Shown: one piece after another, positions 35,697-44,568 of the stretch
Numbering within the stretch: the first letter of the stretch is position 1
Layout of the letters: every line of letters starts with the position of its first letter
From: Halorutilus salinus
GTDB lineage: Archaea > Halobacteriota > Halobacteria > Halobacteriales > Halorutilaceae
Direction: 5' to 3'
NCBI RefSeq assembly: GCF_026242195.1
Contig: NZ_RKLV01000007.1
Coordinates: 1 to 64,000, forward strand
DNA length: 64,000 nt
The notes under the pieces: generated by a model
Database searches by the model: none
Told to the model about the DNA's origin: nothing
What the model saw: the letters and a program-made list of their open reading frames with translations, nothing else
Position numbers and translations under genes: made by a program

Positions 35697-36347
35697 ATGA
35701 GATACCTGAGTCTGGTTCTTTCGCCTTCGGACGGCACGTTCCATCCTGTCGAGGAGATGATAGCCGACAACCCCGACCTAAGACGCGGACACGTCCACCA
35801 CATAAACCTCCTGAGCGACGACACAGTGGCGGCGCTTTACGAGATAGAGGGCGACGGCGACGTTCTACACCGCGCGCTCGAAGACAGCGACGAGATACTG
35901 AGCTACGACGTGATCGACGTATCCGGCGATACCTACCACGTCTACGTCCATGTCGAACAGGGGGAGCCCGTCGTGGGTCTTCTCTCTATCGTCGACGACC
36001 GTCGTCTCATGATAGACACGCCGATGGAGTTCGTCGACGGGGGCGTCCGCGCCACCGTCATAGGCGAACAGGAAACACTGCGCGAGGCTCTTGACGACCT
36101 CCCTGAGGGCGTCAAGGTCGATGTCCGGCGTGTGGGCGAGTACAGCCCTCAGGACGACCGTGTGCTTGCGAACCTCACCGACAGACAGCACGAGGTTCTA
36201 CGTGTCGCGGCGCGTCTCGGCTACTACGACGTGCCGCGTTCGGCGACACATGACGAGGTAGCCGATGCTCTCGGATGCGCACCTTCGACGGCTTCCGAAC
36301 ATCTGCGTAAGATAGAGTCGAAGATAGTCGATGTACTCGTCGACTGA
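35697..36347 (+). CDS. HTH_10 (bacterio-opsin-activator-type) transcriptional regulator
   Basis: This 216-residue protein carries a C-terminal HTH_10 domain: [49 protein letters not shown] follows the consensus closely (shown here only by its segments [19 protein letters not shown]). The N-terminal 150 residues form the usual haloarchaeal sensor-like domain found with it, and contain no GAF or PAS motif that I can identify. ATG 35697 is chosen because RYLSLVL starts the first strand. The regulon is unknown; the divergent lipase is a candidate target. Confidence 0.88.
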   Translation: MRYLSLVLSPSDGTFHPVEEMIADNPDLRRGHVHHINLLSDDTVAALYEIEGDGDVLHRALEDSDEILSYDVIDVSGDTYHVYVHVEQGEPVVGLLSIVDDRRLMIDTPMEFVDGGVRATVIGEQETLREALDDLPEGVKVDVRRVGEYSPQDDRVLANLTDRQHEVLRVAARLGYYDVPRSATHDEVADALGCAPSTASEHLRKIESKIVDVLVD

Positions 36348-36349
36348 GC

Positions 36350-37093
36350 CTATCCGCCGAGTATACCCGAAAGCAGACCGCCGCCTCCGTCGCCATCGGT
36401 GCTTTCGACCACCTCCCATCCCTCGATATCAAACTCGATGTCGACCTGACCGCCGGACGAACCCTGTGTGTAGACGTCGAGGTAGTCGCATTCGAGCGCC
36501 GCGCCCGCCTCCTCGCTCTCCATACGTACGAGTATGGAGAGTTCGTCGTCCTTGAACTTCTCGCGGTTCGTCTCCTCGCCGTCGTCGAAGAACACGATCT
36601 CATCGTTCGAAAGCGCGTAACCCGACATCCCTTTCTCAGAGAAGAAGCTACGCGTCAGTTCCTCGTCGGGCGAGTATCCGATACGGGTTCCGGGCGGTAC
36701 CTCAGTCTTTTCGAGGCTCCCCCCTTCGGTCACGAGTATGGTACGTTTGGGAACCTCTACCTCGTCGGTGTGGTGTACGGAGACGAGACCTTCTTGGCGT
36801 CCTATGTAGCTCATGTAGGTACGGAACATCTCGACGGGGTCGCGGCGCGACGCGTGCCTGTCGATCTCACCCGACCTGTCCTTCATCGCCTCCAGCGCGT
36901 CCTGACCCCACTCCTCCGACGCACCACGGTACTTTGCGTAGACGAGCCAGCCGTCGAGGTAGACGGCGACACCGTTCCCGTCGACGGCGTCGAGCACGAG
37001 CGTTCCGGTGAACCCCTTCTTGCGGACCTCCGAGTGAGCCGCCTCGAAGCTCGACTCGTGGCTACTTACCTGTTCGGAAGCAGGGAATCTCAT
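36350..37093 (-). CDS. Haloarchaeal protein with DUF4388/PATAN-like N-terminal domain
   Basis: This 247-residue acidic protein starts with a region ([20 protein letters not shown], then [19 protein letters not shown]) that recalls DUF4388/PATAN domains of signalling proteins. A middle part binds no obvious ligand ([18 protein letters not shown]). The C-terminal half has a beta-rich [10 protein letters not shown] ending in [12 protein letters not shown], a likely amphipathic tail. There is no membrane helix. I do not recognise a named family with certainty. It ends two bases from the HTH_10 gene on the other strand. Confidence 0.55.
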   Translation of the reverse strand: MRFPASEQVSSHESSFEAAHSEVRKKGFTGTLVLDAVDGNGVAVYLDGWLVYAKYRGASEEWGQDALEAMKDRSGEIDRHASRRDPVEMFRTYMSYIGRQEGLVSVHHTDEVEVPKRTILVTEGGSLEKTEVPPGTRIGYSPDEELTRSFFSEKGMSGYALSNDEIVFFDDGEETNREKFKDDELSILVRMESEEAGAALECDYLDVYTQGSSGGQVDIEFDIEGWEVVESTDGDGGGGLLSGILGG

Positions 37094-37187
37094 GACATAG
37101 GTTACGAACGGTCGTCACATATAACCTTCGCCGACGCAGACGGCTTTCGGTGGGTTTTTGTCCGTCGCCCATCTCCCATCCGTAAGT

Positions 37188-37220
37188 CCGTAGAAGGCGG
37201 AACGCCGCACTACGGAGGTG
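37188..37220 (+). promoter_or_regulatory. Hairpin and ribosome-binding site in the L1 leader
   Basis: The leader of the L1 gene can fold as CCGTAG (37188-37193), AA, GGCG, GAA loop, CGCC, GCA, CTACGG (37210-37215). This is a two-part stem with an asymmetric internal loop, whose 3' arm leads straight into the ribosome-binding site GGAGGTG (37214-37220), five bases before the ATG. The layout suits autogenous control, as L1 represses its own mRNA in other archaea and bacteria. That L1 binds this hairpin is inference. Confidence 0.5.
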
Positions 37221-37225
37221 TTTCA

Positions 37226-37855
37226 ATGGATACAGACGAAGCAGTAGAGAAAGCCCTCTCCGAACGTGAGGAGAGGAACTTTAACGAGACGGTCGACCTC
37301 GCTATCAACCTGCGGGATCTCGACCTGAGTCAGCCAGACAACCGCGTCGACATGGAGCTCGTCCTTCCCGAAGGAACGGGACAGGATACACGTGTCGCAG
37401 TAATTGCCGACGGTGAGACAGCGGTTCGAGCCGAGGACGTTGCGGATCGTGTGATACGTCCCGACGAACTCGAAGACCTCGCCGACGACGAGAACGAGGC
37501 GAAGGATCTCGCAGACGAGATGAGCTTCTTCATCGCCGAGACGGATTACATGCAGGACATCGGTCGTTACCTCGGTACCATACTGGGTCCGCGCGGTAAG
37601 ATGCCGTCGCCCGTCGAACCAGACGACGATGTAGTGGAAGAGGTTCAACGTCTCAAGGGTACTGTCGCCCTCCGTTCGGGAGACCGCCGGACGTTCCATA
37701 CGACCGTAGGGACGGAAGAGATGGCGACGGAGGAGCTCGCCGACAACATAGAGGCTGTTCTGCGTAGGCTCACCGCCGACCTCGAAAAGGGTGAGCTAAA
37801 CCTTGACTCCGTCTACGTCAAGACAACGATGGGTCCCGCCATGGAGGTAGCATGA
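37226..37855 (+). CDS. rpl1: 50S ribosomal protein L1 (uL1)
   Basis: This 209-residue protein forms the mobile L1 stalk at the tRNA exit site and is a likely translational repressor of its own operon. Family motifs include [17 protein letters not shown], the domain-II segment [16 protein letters not shown] and the C-terminal [13 protein letters not shown]. The ATG at 37226 is fixed by the ribosome-binding site GGAGGTG. It is first in the L1-L10-L12 operon and overlaps the L10 start by four bases. The gene for L11 is not adjacent. Confidence 0.96.
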   Translation: MDTDEAVEKALSEREERNFNETVDLAINLRDLDLSQPDNRVDMELVLPEGTGQDTRVAVIADGETAVRAEDVADRVIRPDELEDLADDENEAKDLADEMSFFIAETDYMQDIGRYLGTILGPRGKMPSPVEPDDDVVEEVQRLKGTVALRSGDRRTFHTTVGTEEMATEELADNIEAVLRRLTADLEKGELNLDSVYVKTTMGPAMEVA

Positions 37856-38901
37856 CGCCACAGCTTACGGAGGAGATACCCGAATGGAAACGCGACGAGA
37901 TAGACGAGTTCGAGCGTCTCATAGACGAACACGACGCCGTCGGTATCGTAAACGTCGAGGGTATCGCCTCGAAACAGTTCCAGCAGATACGCCGTAACCT
38001 CCACGGTTCTGCGGAGGTGCGCGTCGGACGTAACACGTTGATGCGCCGCGCGCTTGAGGAGAAAGGCCTCGAAGGACTCGTCGGGTACGTCGAGGGACAG
38101 ACGGGTCTCCTTCTGACCGACGACAACCCGTTCTCGCTCTACAGAAAGATAGAGGAAGGAAAGAGTTCCGCGCCCATAAGCGCCGGACAGGAGGCGACCG
38201 ACGAGGTCGTCGTCCCCGAAGGAGACACGGGGTTCGACCCCGGTCCCGTCGTGGGCGATCTACAGCAGGCGGGTATCAGCGCACGTATCGAGGAAGGCTC
38301 CATAAAGGTCACCGAGGACTCCGTCGTACTCGAAGAAGGCGACGAGGCGACGCCTGAGATAGCCGAGGCGCTCTCAAAGCTCGATATAGAGCCTCTTGAG
38401 GTGGGTCTCGACCTGCGCGCGCTCGTCGAGAAGGACGAAGGTACCGTACTCCAACCCGATACGCTCGATATCGATATAGACGAGTACCGCGCCGACCTCG
38501 AAACCGCTGTCGGTGGAGCGTTCAACCTCGGTGTCAACGCGGGCGTGGTCAACGAAACGACACGCGACGCGCTTATCTCCAAGGCGTACACCGACGCTCT
38601 CGCAGTCGGTATCGAGGCGGGCGTCTACGAACCCGATGTTCTCGACAGCCTCCTCGCCGAGGCGGACGCCGACGTACGCGCTCTCGCGTCTAACCTCGAC
38701 GACGACGCACTACCCGACGAACTCAAGGGCGTCGAGGCACCCGCGCGCGGAGAAACGGAGGAAGACGAAGAAGAGGTGGAAGCCGACGACGAGACCGAGG
38801 ATGGGGACGACGAACAGGACGCGGGCGAGGGCGAAGCCGAAGAAGCCGACGGAGAGGACGACGACGAGGAGGTCTCCGAAGGCATGGGCAACCTGTTCTG
38901 A
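37852..38901 (+). CDS. rplP0: 50S ribosomal protein L10 (uL10, P0)
   Basis: This 349-residue acidic protein anchors L12 dimers on the stalk base. The rRNA-binding domain (residues 1-110) holds [16 protein letters not shown] and GNTLMRRAL-like [11 protein letters not shown]. The archaeal insertion (about 110-180) follows. The C-terminal half carries the L12-binding helices ([28 protein letters not shown]) and a long Glu/Asp tail. It ends EGMGNLF, parallel to the EGLGELFG end of L12, the peptide that recruits elongation factors. Its ATG overlaps the L1 stop (ATGA). Confidence 0.96.
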   Translation: MTPQLTEEIPEWKRDEIDEFERLIDEHDAVGIVNVEGIASKQFQQIRRNLHGSAEVRVGRNTLMRRALEEKGLEGLVGYVEGQTGLLLTDDNPFSLYRKIEEGKSSAPISAGQEATDEVVVPEGDTGFDPGPVVGDLQQAGISARIEEGSIKVTEDSVVLEEGDEATPEIAEALSKLDIEPLEVGLDLRALVEKDEGTVLQPDTLDIDIDEYRADLETAVGGAFNLGVNAGVVNETTRDALISKAYTDALAVGIEAGVYEPDVLDSLLAEADADVRALASNLDDDALPDELKGVEAPARGETEEDEEEVEADDETEDGDDEQDAGEGEAEEADGEDDDEEVSEGMGNLF

Positions 38902-38954
38902 GAAAACCGGAAACTGTTTAACACAGACAAGACACAACGACACAAGGAGAAAAG

Positions 38955-39311
38955 ATGGAGTACCTATACGCCGCACTTACAGTGCACAACGCAGGAGAAG
39001 AGGTCACCGAAGACACCGTAACCGACGTTCTCGAAGCCGCAGGCGTCGATGTCGACGAGAGCCGTGTCAAGGCGCTCGCCGCGGCGCTCGAAGACGTTGA
39101 TATAGACGACGCCGTCGAACAGGCGGCTGTCGCACCCGCAGGAGGCGCGGGCGGCGGAGGCGGCGGTGCCACGCCGGAGGGCGGAGAGACCGACGAAGCC
39201 GGTGCCGAGGAGGAAGCCGAGGAAGACGAAGCCGAAGAAGAAGCCGAGGAGGTTGACGAGGAAGAGGCTGAGGAAGACGCCTCGGAAGGTCTCGGCGAGC
39301 TATTCGGTTAG
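38955..39311 (+). CDS. rpl12: 50S ribosomal protein L12 (P1 type)
   Basis: This 118-residue stalk protein has the N-terminal dimerisation and L10-binding domain [16 protein letters not shown] (residues 1-58), an Ala/Gly hinge ([12 protein letters not shown]) and a very acidic tail ending in SEGLGELFG, which contacts translation factors. It is the last gene of the stalk operon, 53 bases behind L10. The small gap may hold a second ribosome-binding site (ACAAGGAG, about 38942-38949). Confidence 0.96.
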   Translation: MEYLYAALTVHNAGEEVTEDTVTDVLEAAGVDVDESRVKALAAALEDVDIDDAVEQAAVAPAGGAGGGGGGATPEGGETDEAGAEEEAEEDEAEEEAEEVDEEEAEEDASEGLGELFG

Positions 39312-39390
39312 ACAGGCTCTCGTCGTAGGGTAGCCAACAACGGATCTTCGCGGGAAAAGCTTAATTGACACCCCTCCCTAAGGGGGAGTA

Positions 39391-39975
39391 ATGCCTACAT
39401 TCGGGGACATATTCGAGGCTATATTCGACTTCGTTACCAAAGGGGGGCTAAAGAAGACCGTCATAGGTCTCATGGTTCTGTCGCTCGTCGCGGTTTCGGG
39501 CGCTTACCTCGTCTACCCCCAGACCACGACGAGCGTTGCGCTTAGCGCGGTAGGCGCGACGCCCGAAGGTCAGTTCGAACCGCCCGCGATCGAGGGCAAC
39601 GACACCGTCGGGTACGTGGGTCAGTTCTCCGGAGGAGGGGGACCGACGAACGTCCCGGTTGAAGGTGAGATACGCGCCGAGGTCAACTTTGGGACGGGGC
39701 GTGTGGTTGCGACCGCTCAGGGGGACAGCGTCTCCGAGGGATACCTCGAAGGCGAGGTGGGAACGCGGACGGGCGAAACGAACGGCACGGGCGCTGTCAA
39801 CGCATTCGGTCTCACGGGGATCGAGTTCAACTTCGAGGGCGAGTACTCTCAGGACGGTTCGGTAGCGGAGGGTACATGGAAGACGGTATCGGGTAGCGAG
39901 ATGAGCGGCGACGGAACGTGGCGTATAGAACGCGTCGAGGACGGAACCGTGGATATATCCGAGAACAGCGACTAA
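39391..39975 (+). CDS. Membrane-anchored secreted beta-rich protein
   Basis: This 194-residue protein begins with an amphipathic stretch (FGDIFEAIFDFVTKGGLKK) and one membrane helix (VIGLMVLSLVAVSGAYLVYP, residues 24-43). An acidic glycine-rich exterior part with repeated beta-turn signatures (GQFSGGGGPTNVPVEGEIRAEV and GEVGTRTG) follows. There is no lipobox and no sorting signal at the C-terminus. I recognise no family. Upstream, GGGGGAG five bases before ATG is a good ribosome-binding site. It ends in a 4-base stop overlap with eS1 on the other strand. Confidence 0.6.
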   Translation: MPTFGDIFEAIFDFVTKGGLKKTVIGLMVLSLVAVSGAYLVYPQTTTSVALSAVGATPEGQFEPPAIEGNDTVGYVGQFSGGGGPTNVPVEGEIRAEVNFGTGRVVATAQGDSVSEGYLEGEVGTRTGETNGTGAVNAFGLTGIEFNFEGEYSQDGSVAEGTWKTVSGSEMSGDGTWRIERVEDGTVDISENSD

Positions 39976-40580
39976 GCCTCGACCTCTTCCTCTTCGTGAA
40001 CCTGTTCGGGCGTGGCGGCGACCTTCGTCTTCTGCACCTCGACCCTGCGGACGGGGTAGATCTCCTTAGCCTCGTTGTAGACGGCGCTCGATAGGCGTCC
40101 CTCGACGACGGCGTCGACGAGTTCCTCGAAGGTGAGATCCTCGCCCTTCTCCCTGACCATCGCGTTCATACGCCGACGGATACTCTTCTCCTGCGAGTCG
40201 TCAGCCTTCTTCGCCGTAAACGCGACGGGCTGTAGCTGTACACGGTAGTCGTCGGTGGTTCGGACGGTGATAACGTCGCCTATCTTCGACGTACCCCGGC
40301 GGACGAGCGAACGCACGTAGTCGCGCGCGAGTTCGTGACCCACGAAACGCGTGTAGACGGCGTCCTTGCCGACCTCCTCTACCTGAAACTTGACCTTTGT
40401 GTTGTTCTCGGAGAAGTCATCCGTGATCTCGCCGAGCGTCGTCTCCACGGTACGTCCGTGGAGCGTCTCGGGTTCGTCTGCGGGCGTCTCACCGAGTTCG
40501 GCGCGGTCGAACTCCTGCGAAGCGAGCACGGTGTACCAGTCCTTTCCGCGTCCCGACTTCGAAACCTGTCTGCTTGACAT
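39972..40580 (-). CDS. rps3ae: 30S ribosomal protein eS1 (S3Ae)
   Basis: This 202-residue protein is the archaeal/eukaryotic small-subunit protein eS1, which lies at the mRNA exit channel. Conserved segments are KDWYTVLASQEFDRAELGETPA, GRTVETTLGEITDDF, RFVGHELARDYVRSLVRRG and the C-terminal YPVRRVEVQKTKV. ATG 40580 (MSSRQVSKSGRGKDW) is chosen over an upstream extension. It is divergent from the ParA gene. Confidence 0.96.
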   Translation of the reverse strand: MSSRQVSKSGRGKDWYTVLASQEFDRAELGETPADEPETLHGRTVETTLGEITDDFSENNTKVKFQVEEVGKDAVYTRFVGHELARDYVRSLVRRGTSKIGDVITVRTTDDYRVQLQPVAFTAKKADDSQEKSIRRRMNAMVREKGEDLTFEELVDAVVEGRLSSAVYNEAKEIYPVRRVEVQKTKVAATPEQVHEEEEVEA

Positions 40581-40662
40581 TCGTGTTCGTCGTTGGTAAG
40601 TCGGGCATATAAAACCTCGAATTTCCATCAGGCTTTATACGTATGCGCCGCGACGGTTCGGC

Positions 40663-41514
40663 ATGAGCGAAACCCTACGCGCGGCTACGTTCCTCGACAA
40701 GGGCGGGACGGGAAAGACGACGACCGTGGCACATCTCGGCGTCGCGCTCGATCGACTCGGACGCGACGTGCTTCTGATCGACCTTGCGGGAAAGCAGGCT
40801 GACCTCGCAAAGAACTTCGGCGTCTGGGACGAGTACCGCGCGCGTATCGAGGAGGAGGACGACTGGCCCAATATATCGACCGTCTTCCGCGAGCAGTGGG
40901 GGCGTATCGCGGGCAAGCTCGGCGACGAGGAGGCTGTCGGCAACATGATCTTCGAGACGGGCGAGGGTCCCGATCTCATACCCGCGCATCCGGGACTCGA
41001 CGGTCTGGATACGGAGCTAAACGACATAGAGGAGACGGAGCGCAGGTACTCGCGCCTCGACAGCTTCGTGAACGAGTATATCGAACCCATGGACTACGAC
41101 TTCGTCTTCTTCGACCTTCCGGGTTCGACAAACAACGTCAGCTACAACGGTCTCTGGTCGGCGCGTAACGTCGTCGTCCCCGTCGAGGCGGGACCCTTTG
41201 AGGCGCGTCAGGCTGGACGGCTACGTGACGACCTGCGGCGTATCTCCGAGTCGTTCGGCGTCGACCTCTCTCTTTCGATGCTGATTCTGAACAAGACGGA
41301 CTCACGGACGCGTCTCTCGGAGGAGTTTACCGAGGAGTACGAGGACGAGTATCCTGAGGTCGTCGCGCCGACGCAGGTACCGCGGAGTCAGGCGGTTCGG
41401 AACTCAGCGAACAGGGGCGAGACGCTGTTCGCGTCGAACGCGTCGACAGGGACGGCTCAGCGCGCACGCGAAGCGTTTATGGAGAACGCCGAGGAACTTC
41501 TTGAACGTCTATGA
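40663..41514 (+). CDS. ParA/MinD-family ATPase
   Basis: This 283-residue ATPase has the deviant Walker A KGGTGKTT (residues 13-20, signature Lys13), switch I DLAGKQADLAKNFG and Walker B FVFFDLPGS. It also has NKTD and a C-terminal VPRSQAVRNSANRGETLF that matches the ParA family. An unusual insertion after switch I (DDWPNISTVFREQWG) replaces the usual region. TATA GCTTTATACG lies about 25 bases before ATG (leaderless). It is first in a tight three-gene unit (ATGA and TAATG overlaps). The role may be chromosome segregation or positioning of a cellular structure. Confidence 0.85.
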   Translation: MSETLRAATFLDKGGTGKTTTVAHLGVALDRLGRDVLLIDLAGKQADLAKNFGVWDEYRARIEEEDDWPNISTVFREQWGRIAGKLGDEEAVGNMIFETGEGPDLIPAHPGLDGLDTELNDIEETERRYSRLDSFVNEYIEPMDYDFVFFDLPGSTNNVSYNGLWSARNVVVPVEAGPFEARQAGRLRDDLRRISESFGVDLSLSMLILNKTDSRTRLSEEFTEEYEDEYPEVVAPTQVPRSQAVRNSANRGETLFASNASTGTAQRAREAFMENAEELLERL

Positions 41515-42053
41515 CCGACAACGACGAAGAGATCGACGAACTCAGGGAACAGACACGGGGCGCGGACCGTATCTCGGCTGATACGAACGGCGGCTCAGGC
41601 GCTGACGGAGGAGAGGAAGAAAAGAAGGAGGAAGAGAAGGGGGAGGACGCGGGCGACGTGGAAGAAATGAAAGATGAACAGGGGGAAGAAGAGGACGACG
41701 AAGACACGAGCGACGGGAAGACAGAGACGGAAGAAACGCCGGACGAGACGGACGCGGGCGGAAAGCCGACACCGTCGGACGCGTTCGCCGAGGCGTTCGC
41801 GGAACGTTCGGAGCGCGCGAAGACGGGCGTCGACCCTCGTTCGGTCTCCGCCGACGACCCCGGTCTGAGCGCCTTCCTTCTCGCACTACAGGACACGGGT
41901 GAGATAGAGGAAGTCGGCGAGGCGGTACGCGGTGCGGTCGGTGCCCAACAACCGCCGGAGTACGACCGTGACGCCGTCGTCCGTCTCGCGCTGACGTACG
42001 CGTTGAGCGAGGAAGCGCCCGAACACTTCGACGCTCTCGTAGAACGTTCGTAA
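41511..42053 (+). CDS. ParA-linked acidic partner protein
   Basis: This 180-residue protein overlaps the ParA stop by four bases. Residues 1-85 are a low-complexity Glu/Asp/Lys tract (KEEEKGEDAGDVEEMKDE and similar), certainly disordered. Residues 85-180 form a helical domain (TPSDAFAEAFAERSERAK, then LSAFLLALQDTGEIEEVGEAV, and DRDAVVRLALTYALSEEAP). Its position suggests the adaptor that stimulates or is positioned by the ParA-like ATPase. No ParB motif is present and I recognise no family. Confidence 0.65.
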   Translation: MTDNDEEIDELREQTRGADRISADTNGGSGADGGEEEKKEEEKGEDAGDVEEMKDEQGEEEDDEDTSDGKTETEETPDETDAGGKPTPSDAFAEAFAERSERAKTGVDPRSVSADDPGLSAFLLALQDTGEIEEVGEAVRGAVGAQQPPEYDRDAVVRLALTYALSEEAPEHFDALVERS

Positions 42054-42286
42054 TGGACTGCCCCTACTGCGACGTTTCGACGGCGCGTATGCCGCTTCAC
42101 AGCCATCTCGTCGACGAGCATACGGACGAGATAGAGCGCGACGGCGCGACGTGCCGTCTACGTAACCCCGAAGGCGAGGATATCGAAGCCACGGTCGACA
42201 CGGGCGACGGCGAAACAGTCGAACGTTTCACGAACGAGGTTGCGGTTCTCGTGTTCGACAGGCTACTCGACAGCCTCGAAGAGTAA
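42053..42286 (+). CDS. Small C2H2-like zinc-finger protein
   Basis: This 77-residue protein begins MDCPYCDVSTARMPLHSHLVDEH. The arrangement is a CxxC...HxxxxH zinc finger (C3, C6, H18, H23). The rest is a small strand-rich domain (DIEATVDTGDGETVERF). The start ATG overlaps the previous stop (TAATG), so it completes the ParA operon. A DNA-binding finger next to a ParA-like ATPase may supply the DNA or cargo tether; that is inference. Confidence 0.7.
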   Translation: MDCPYCDVSTARMPLHSHLVDEHTDEIERDGATCRLRNPEGEDIEATVDTGDGETVERFTNEVAVLVFDRLLDSLEE

Positions 42287-42295
42287 CGCCGCGAA

Positions 42296-44374
42296 CTACT
42301 GAGGACTCGGCTGTCCCTGTCCCTTCGGCGTGTCTACGTCGAGTTCGCTTGCGAGGTTCTTTATCTTGTCGAGGACGCCCTTCTTTCCGTCGCGTTCGAC
42401 GAGTGCGTGGTCGAGTACCTCGGAGATATGGCTGACGGGTATTATCTCCACCTCCTCCTTGTACTCGTCCTCTATCATCACATCCTGCTCGTTGACCGCG
42501 GGTATGATGACCTTGTCCATACCCGCCTTCGCCGCCGCCTCTATCTTGTACGTCACGCCTCCGACGGGGAGGACGTCGCCGCGTACGGAGAGCGAACCCG
42601 TCATCGCCACGCTCTGATCCACGGCGACATCTTCGAGGGCGCTGATTATCGCAGTCGCCATCGTTATACTCGCCGAGTCGCCTTCGACGCCCTCGTACGT
42701 CTGTATGTACTGGACGTGGACATCCATCTCCGTAACGTCCTTGCCCGTGATCTTCTTTATGATCGCGCTCACGTTGTCGACCGACTCCTCCGCGATCTCC
42801 TGTAGCTTGCCCGTGGCGATGACCTCGCCCTTTCCTTCGGTGACCTCCGCCATGATGGGCAGGACGCGTCCCGAGTCCTCGCCCATGACGGCGAGTCCGT
42901 TTACGCGTCCGACCATACCGCCTTGGCTCACGGTCATGTCGTAGTCCTGCTTGCGCTCGATATGTCGATCCATGAGCTGTTGCTCGATCGAGCGTGCGCG
43001 GTTCTTCGCCTGAAGCACGTGCTCCTTGGTTGCGAGGTCGACGCCCTCGTCGTCGGCTATGTCGCCCGCCACGCGTACGAGACCGCCGAGGTCGCGTAGC
43101 TTGAGCGTCAGGTGATCCTTACGCCCTGCTCTGCGCTGTGCCGCCTTGATCACGGCGGCGACGGCGTCGCGGTCGAAATGGGGTATGTTACCGTCCTTGT
43201 CGACCTCCTGAGCGACGAAACGCGCGAACCTGCGCCGAACCTCAGGCGTGTCCTCGATCGTGTCCTTCATGTTGACCTCGTAACCGTACCCCTTGATACG
43301 TGAACGTAGCGCGGGGTGCATGTTCTCCATCGCGTCCATGTTGCCCGCGGCGACCATGACGAAGTCGCAGGGTACGTCCTCGGTCTGTACCATCGCTCCC
43401 GACGAACGTTCGCTCTGACCCGTGATGGAGTACCTGCCTTCCTGTATCGCCGTCATCAGGCTCTGCTGGTTACGTATATCGAGCGTGTTCATCTCGTCGA
43501 TGAACAGGACGCCGCGGTGCGCCTCGTGTATCGCACCAGCCTCGACGCGGTCGTGTGACGGCGTTCCTAAACCGCCCGACTGGAACGGGTCGTGCCGAAC
43601 GTCGCCGAGGAGAGCGCCCGCGTGAGCACCTGTGGCGTCACGGAACGGTGCGGTCTCCTTGTCGGAGTTGTCGACAAGCAGGTTCGGAACCATGGCGTCG
43701 GAGTCGTTCTGAAGGTACCGGAAGGCTATGAATATGACACCTGCGGCGATGATGCCGAGGAGGAAACGACGGACGAGGAACGAGTACGCGACGATACCGA
43801 TGATGATTATCCACATCAGTATCGTCCTCATCTGGTCGCGTTTACGCACCTCCTCCTTGTGCGAATCTATGATCTCCTTGCCCTTGCCCGCGGGTACGGT
43901 ACGTACCTTGGGCTTGTTTCCGTCCTCAGGGTTGTGGTAGACGAGTGTGTCCTCAAGCTGTTCGCGCGGGAGCATCTCAGCCATCGCCTTCGCAAGCATC
44001 GACTTACCCGTACCCGGCGAACCTATCATCATGACGTGGCGTTTCTGCTTCGCCGCCTTACGTACGATGTCGACGGCGTGCTCCTGTCCGATTACCTGAT
44101 CGATCAGGTCGTCGGGTACGCTGATATCCGCCGTCGTCTCTATGTCGAGACCGCCGAGTTCGTCGTCCTCGGGGTTGTCGAGAAGCTCCGTCTCGTCGTC
44201 CTCGCCGTTCGTCGACTCCTTCTCCACCTCGTCGACGGCGTCGGCTTCGGCTTCGACGTTCTCGTCCGTGCCGGTGCCGTTGCCGTCGATCTCTTCGGGA
44301 ACTTCGTTCACTTCGCGCTCAGACACCTCACCGTCGTCCTGAGCGTCTCCGTTCTCGTCGTGGGGGTCGCTCAT
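42296..44374 (-). CDS. lonB: Membrane-bound archaeal Lon protease (LonB)
   Basis: This 692-residue AAA+ serine protease degrades proteins at the inner membrane face and is essential in haloarchaea. After an acidic N-terminal extension of 85 residues come Walker A GSPGTGKS (118-125), two membrane helices inserted in the ATPase domain (about 184-200 and 204-220), Walker B GVLFIDEMN and the protease domain. The catalytic Ser-Lys dyad is S567 (EGDSASITMA) and K610 (VTYKIEAAAKAG). An 18-bp tandem repeat lies about 85-175 bases upstream of its start. Confidence 0.95.
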   Translation of the reverse strand: MSDPHDENGDAQDDGEVSEREVNEVPEEIDGNGTGTDENVEAEADAVDEVEKESTNGEDDETELLDNPEDDELGGLDIETTADISVPDDLIDQVIGQEHAVDIVRKAAKQKRHVMMIGSPGTGKSMLAKAMAEMLPREQLEDTLVYHNPEDGNKPKVRTVPAGKGKEIIDSHKEEVRKRDQMRTILMWIIIIGIVAYSFLVRRFLLGIIAAGVIFIAFRYLQNDSDAMVPNLLVDNSDKETAPFRDATGAHAGALLGDVRHDPFQSGGLGTPSHDRVEAGAIHEAHRGVLFIDEMNTLDIRNQQSLMTAIQEGRYSITGQSERSSGAMVQTEDVPCDFVMVAAGNMDAMENMHPALRSRIKGYGYEVNMKDTIEDTPEVRRRFARFVAQEVDKDGNIPHFDRDAVAAVIKAAQRRAGRKDHLTLKLRDLGGLVRVAGDIADDEGVDLATKEHVLQAKNRARSIEQQLMDRHIERKQDYDMTVSQGGMVGRVNGLAVMGEDSGRVLPIMAEVTEGKGEVIATGKLQEIAEESVDNVSAIIKKITGKDVTEMDVHVQYIQTYEGVEGDSASITMATAIISALEDVAVDQSVAMTGSLSVRGDVLPVGGVTYKIEAAAKAGMDKVIIPAVNEQDVMIEDEYKEEVEIIPVSHISEVLDHALVERDGKKGVLDKIKNLASELDVDTPKGQGQPSPQ

Positions 44375-44458
44375 TTTTTAATCACAAAAGGTTTTCTCGT
44401 ACTACGTTTACGCCGGGAAGACTCATATACTTTCTGCCATGGTACGTCCGGACGGCGT

Positions 44459-44548
44459 CTCTCGGTCAGGTGGCATCTCTCGGTCGGACGGGATCTCTCG
44501 GTCGGACGGGATCTCTCGGTCGGACGGGATCTCTCGGTCAGACGGCAC
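44459..44548. repeat. 18-bp minisatellite upstream of lonB (five units)
   Basis: Five tandem 18-base units with consensus CTCTCGGTCGGACGGGAT start at 44459, 44477, 44495, 44513 and 44531. The three central units are identical; the two outer ones differ in a few bases. Weaker partial units flank them (44446-44458, 44549-44565). The array sits in the 194-base gap between lonB and the lipoprotein gene. As both frames across it are basic (SRSDGI or RPTERS repeats) I do not regard it as coding. Confidence 0.85.
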
Positions 44549-44568
44549 GTCTCAGCCGGATCCATCTA

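Noticed and set aside
44459-44548. CRISPR array
   Set aside because: The repeats are contiguous 18-base units without unique spacers, and no cas gene is in the window.
44371-44565. Leftward 64-codon frame over the minisatellite (RPTERS repeats)
   Set aside because: It is strongly basic and repetitive, with no acidic bias, and overlaps the lonB start. Repeats whose length is a multiple of three keep any frame open.
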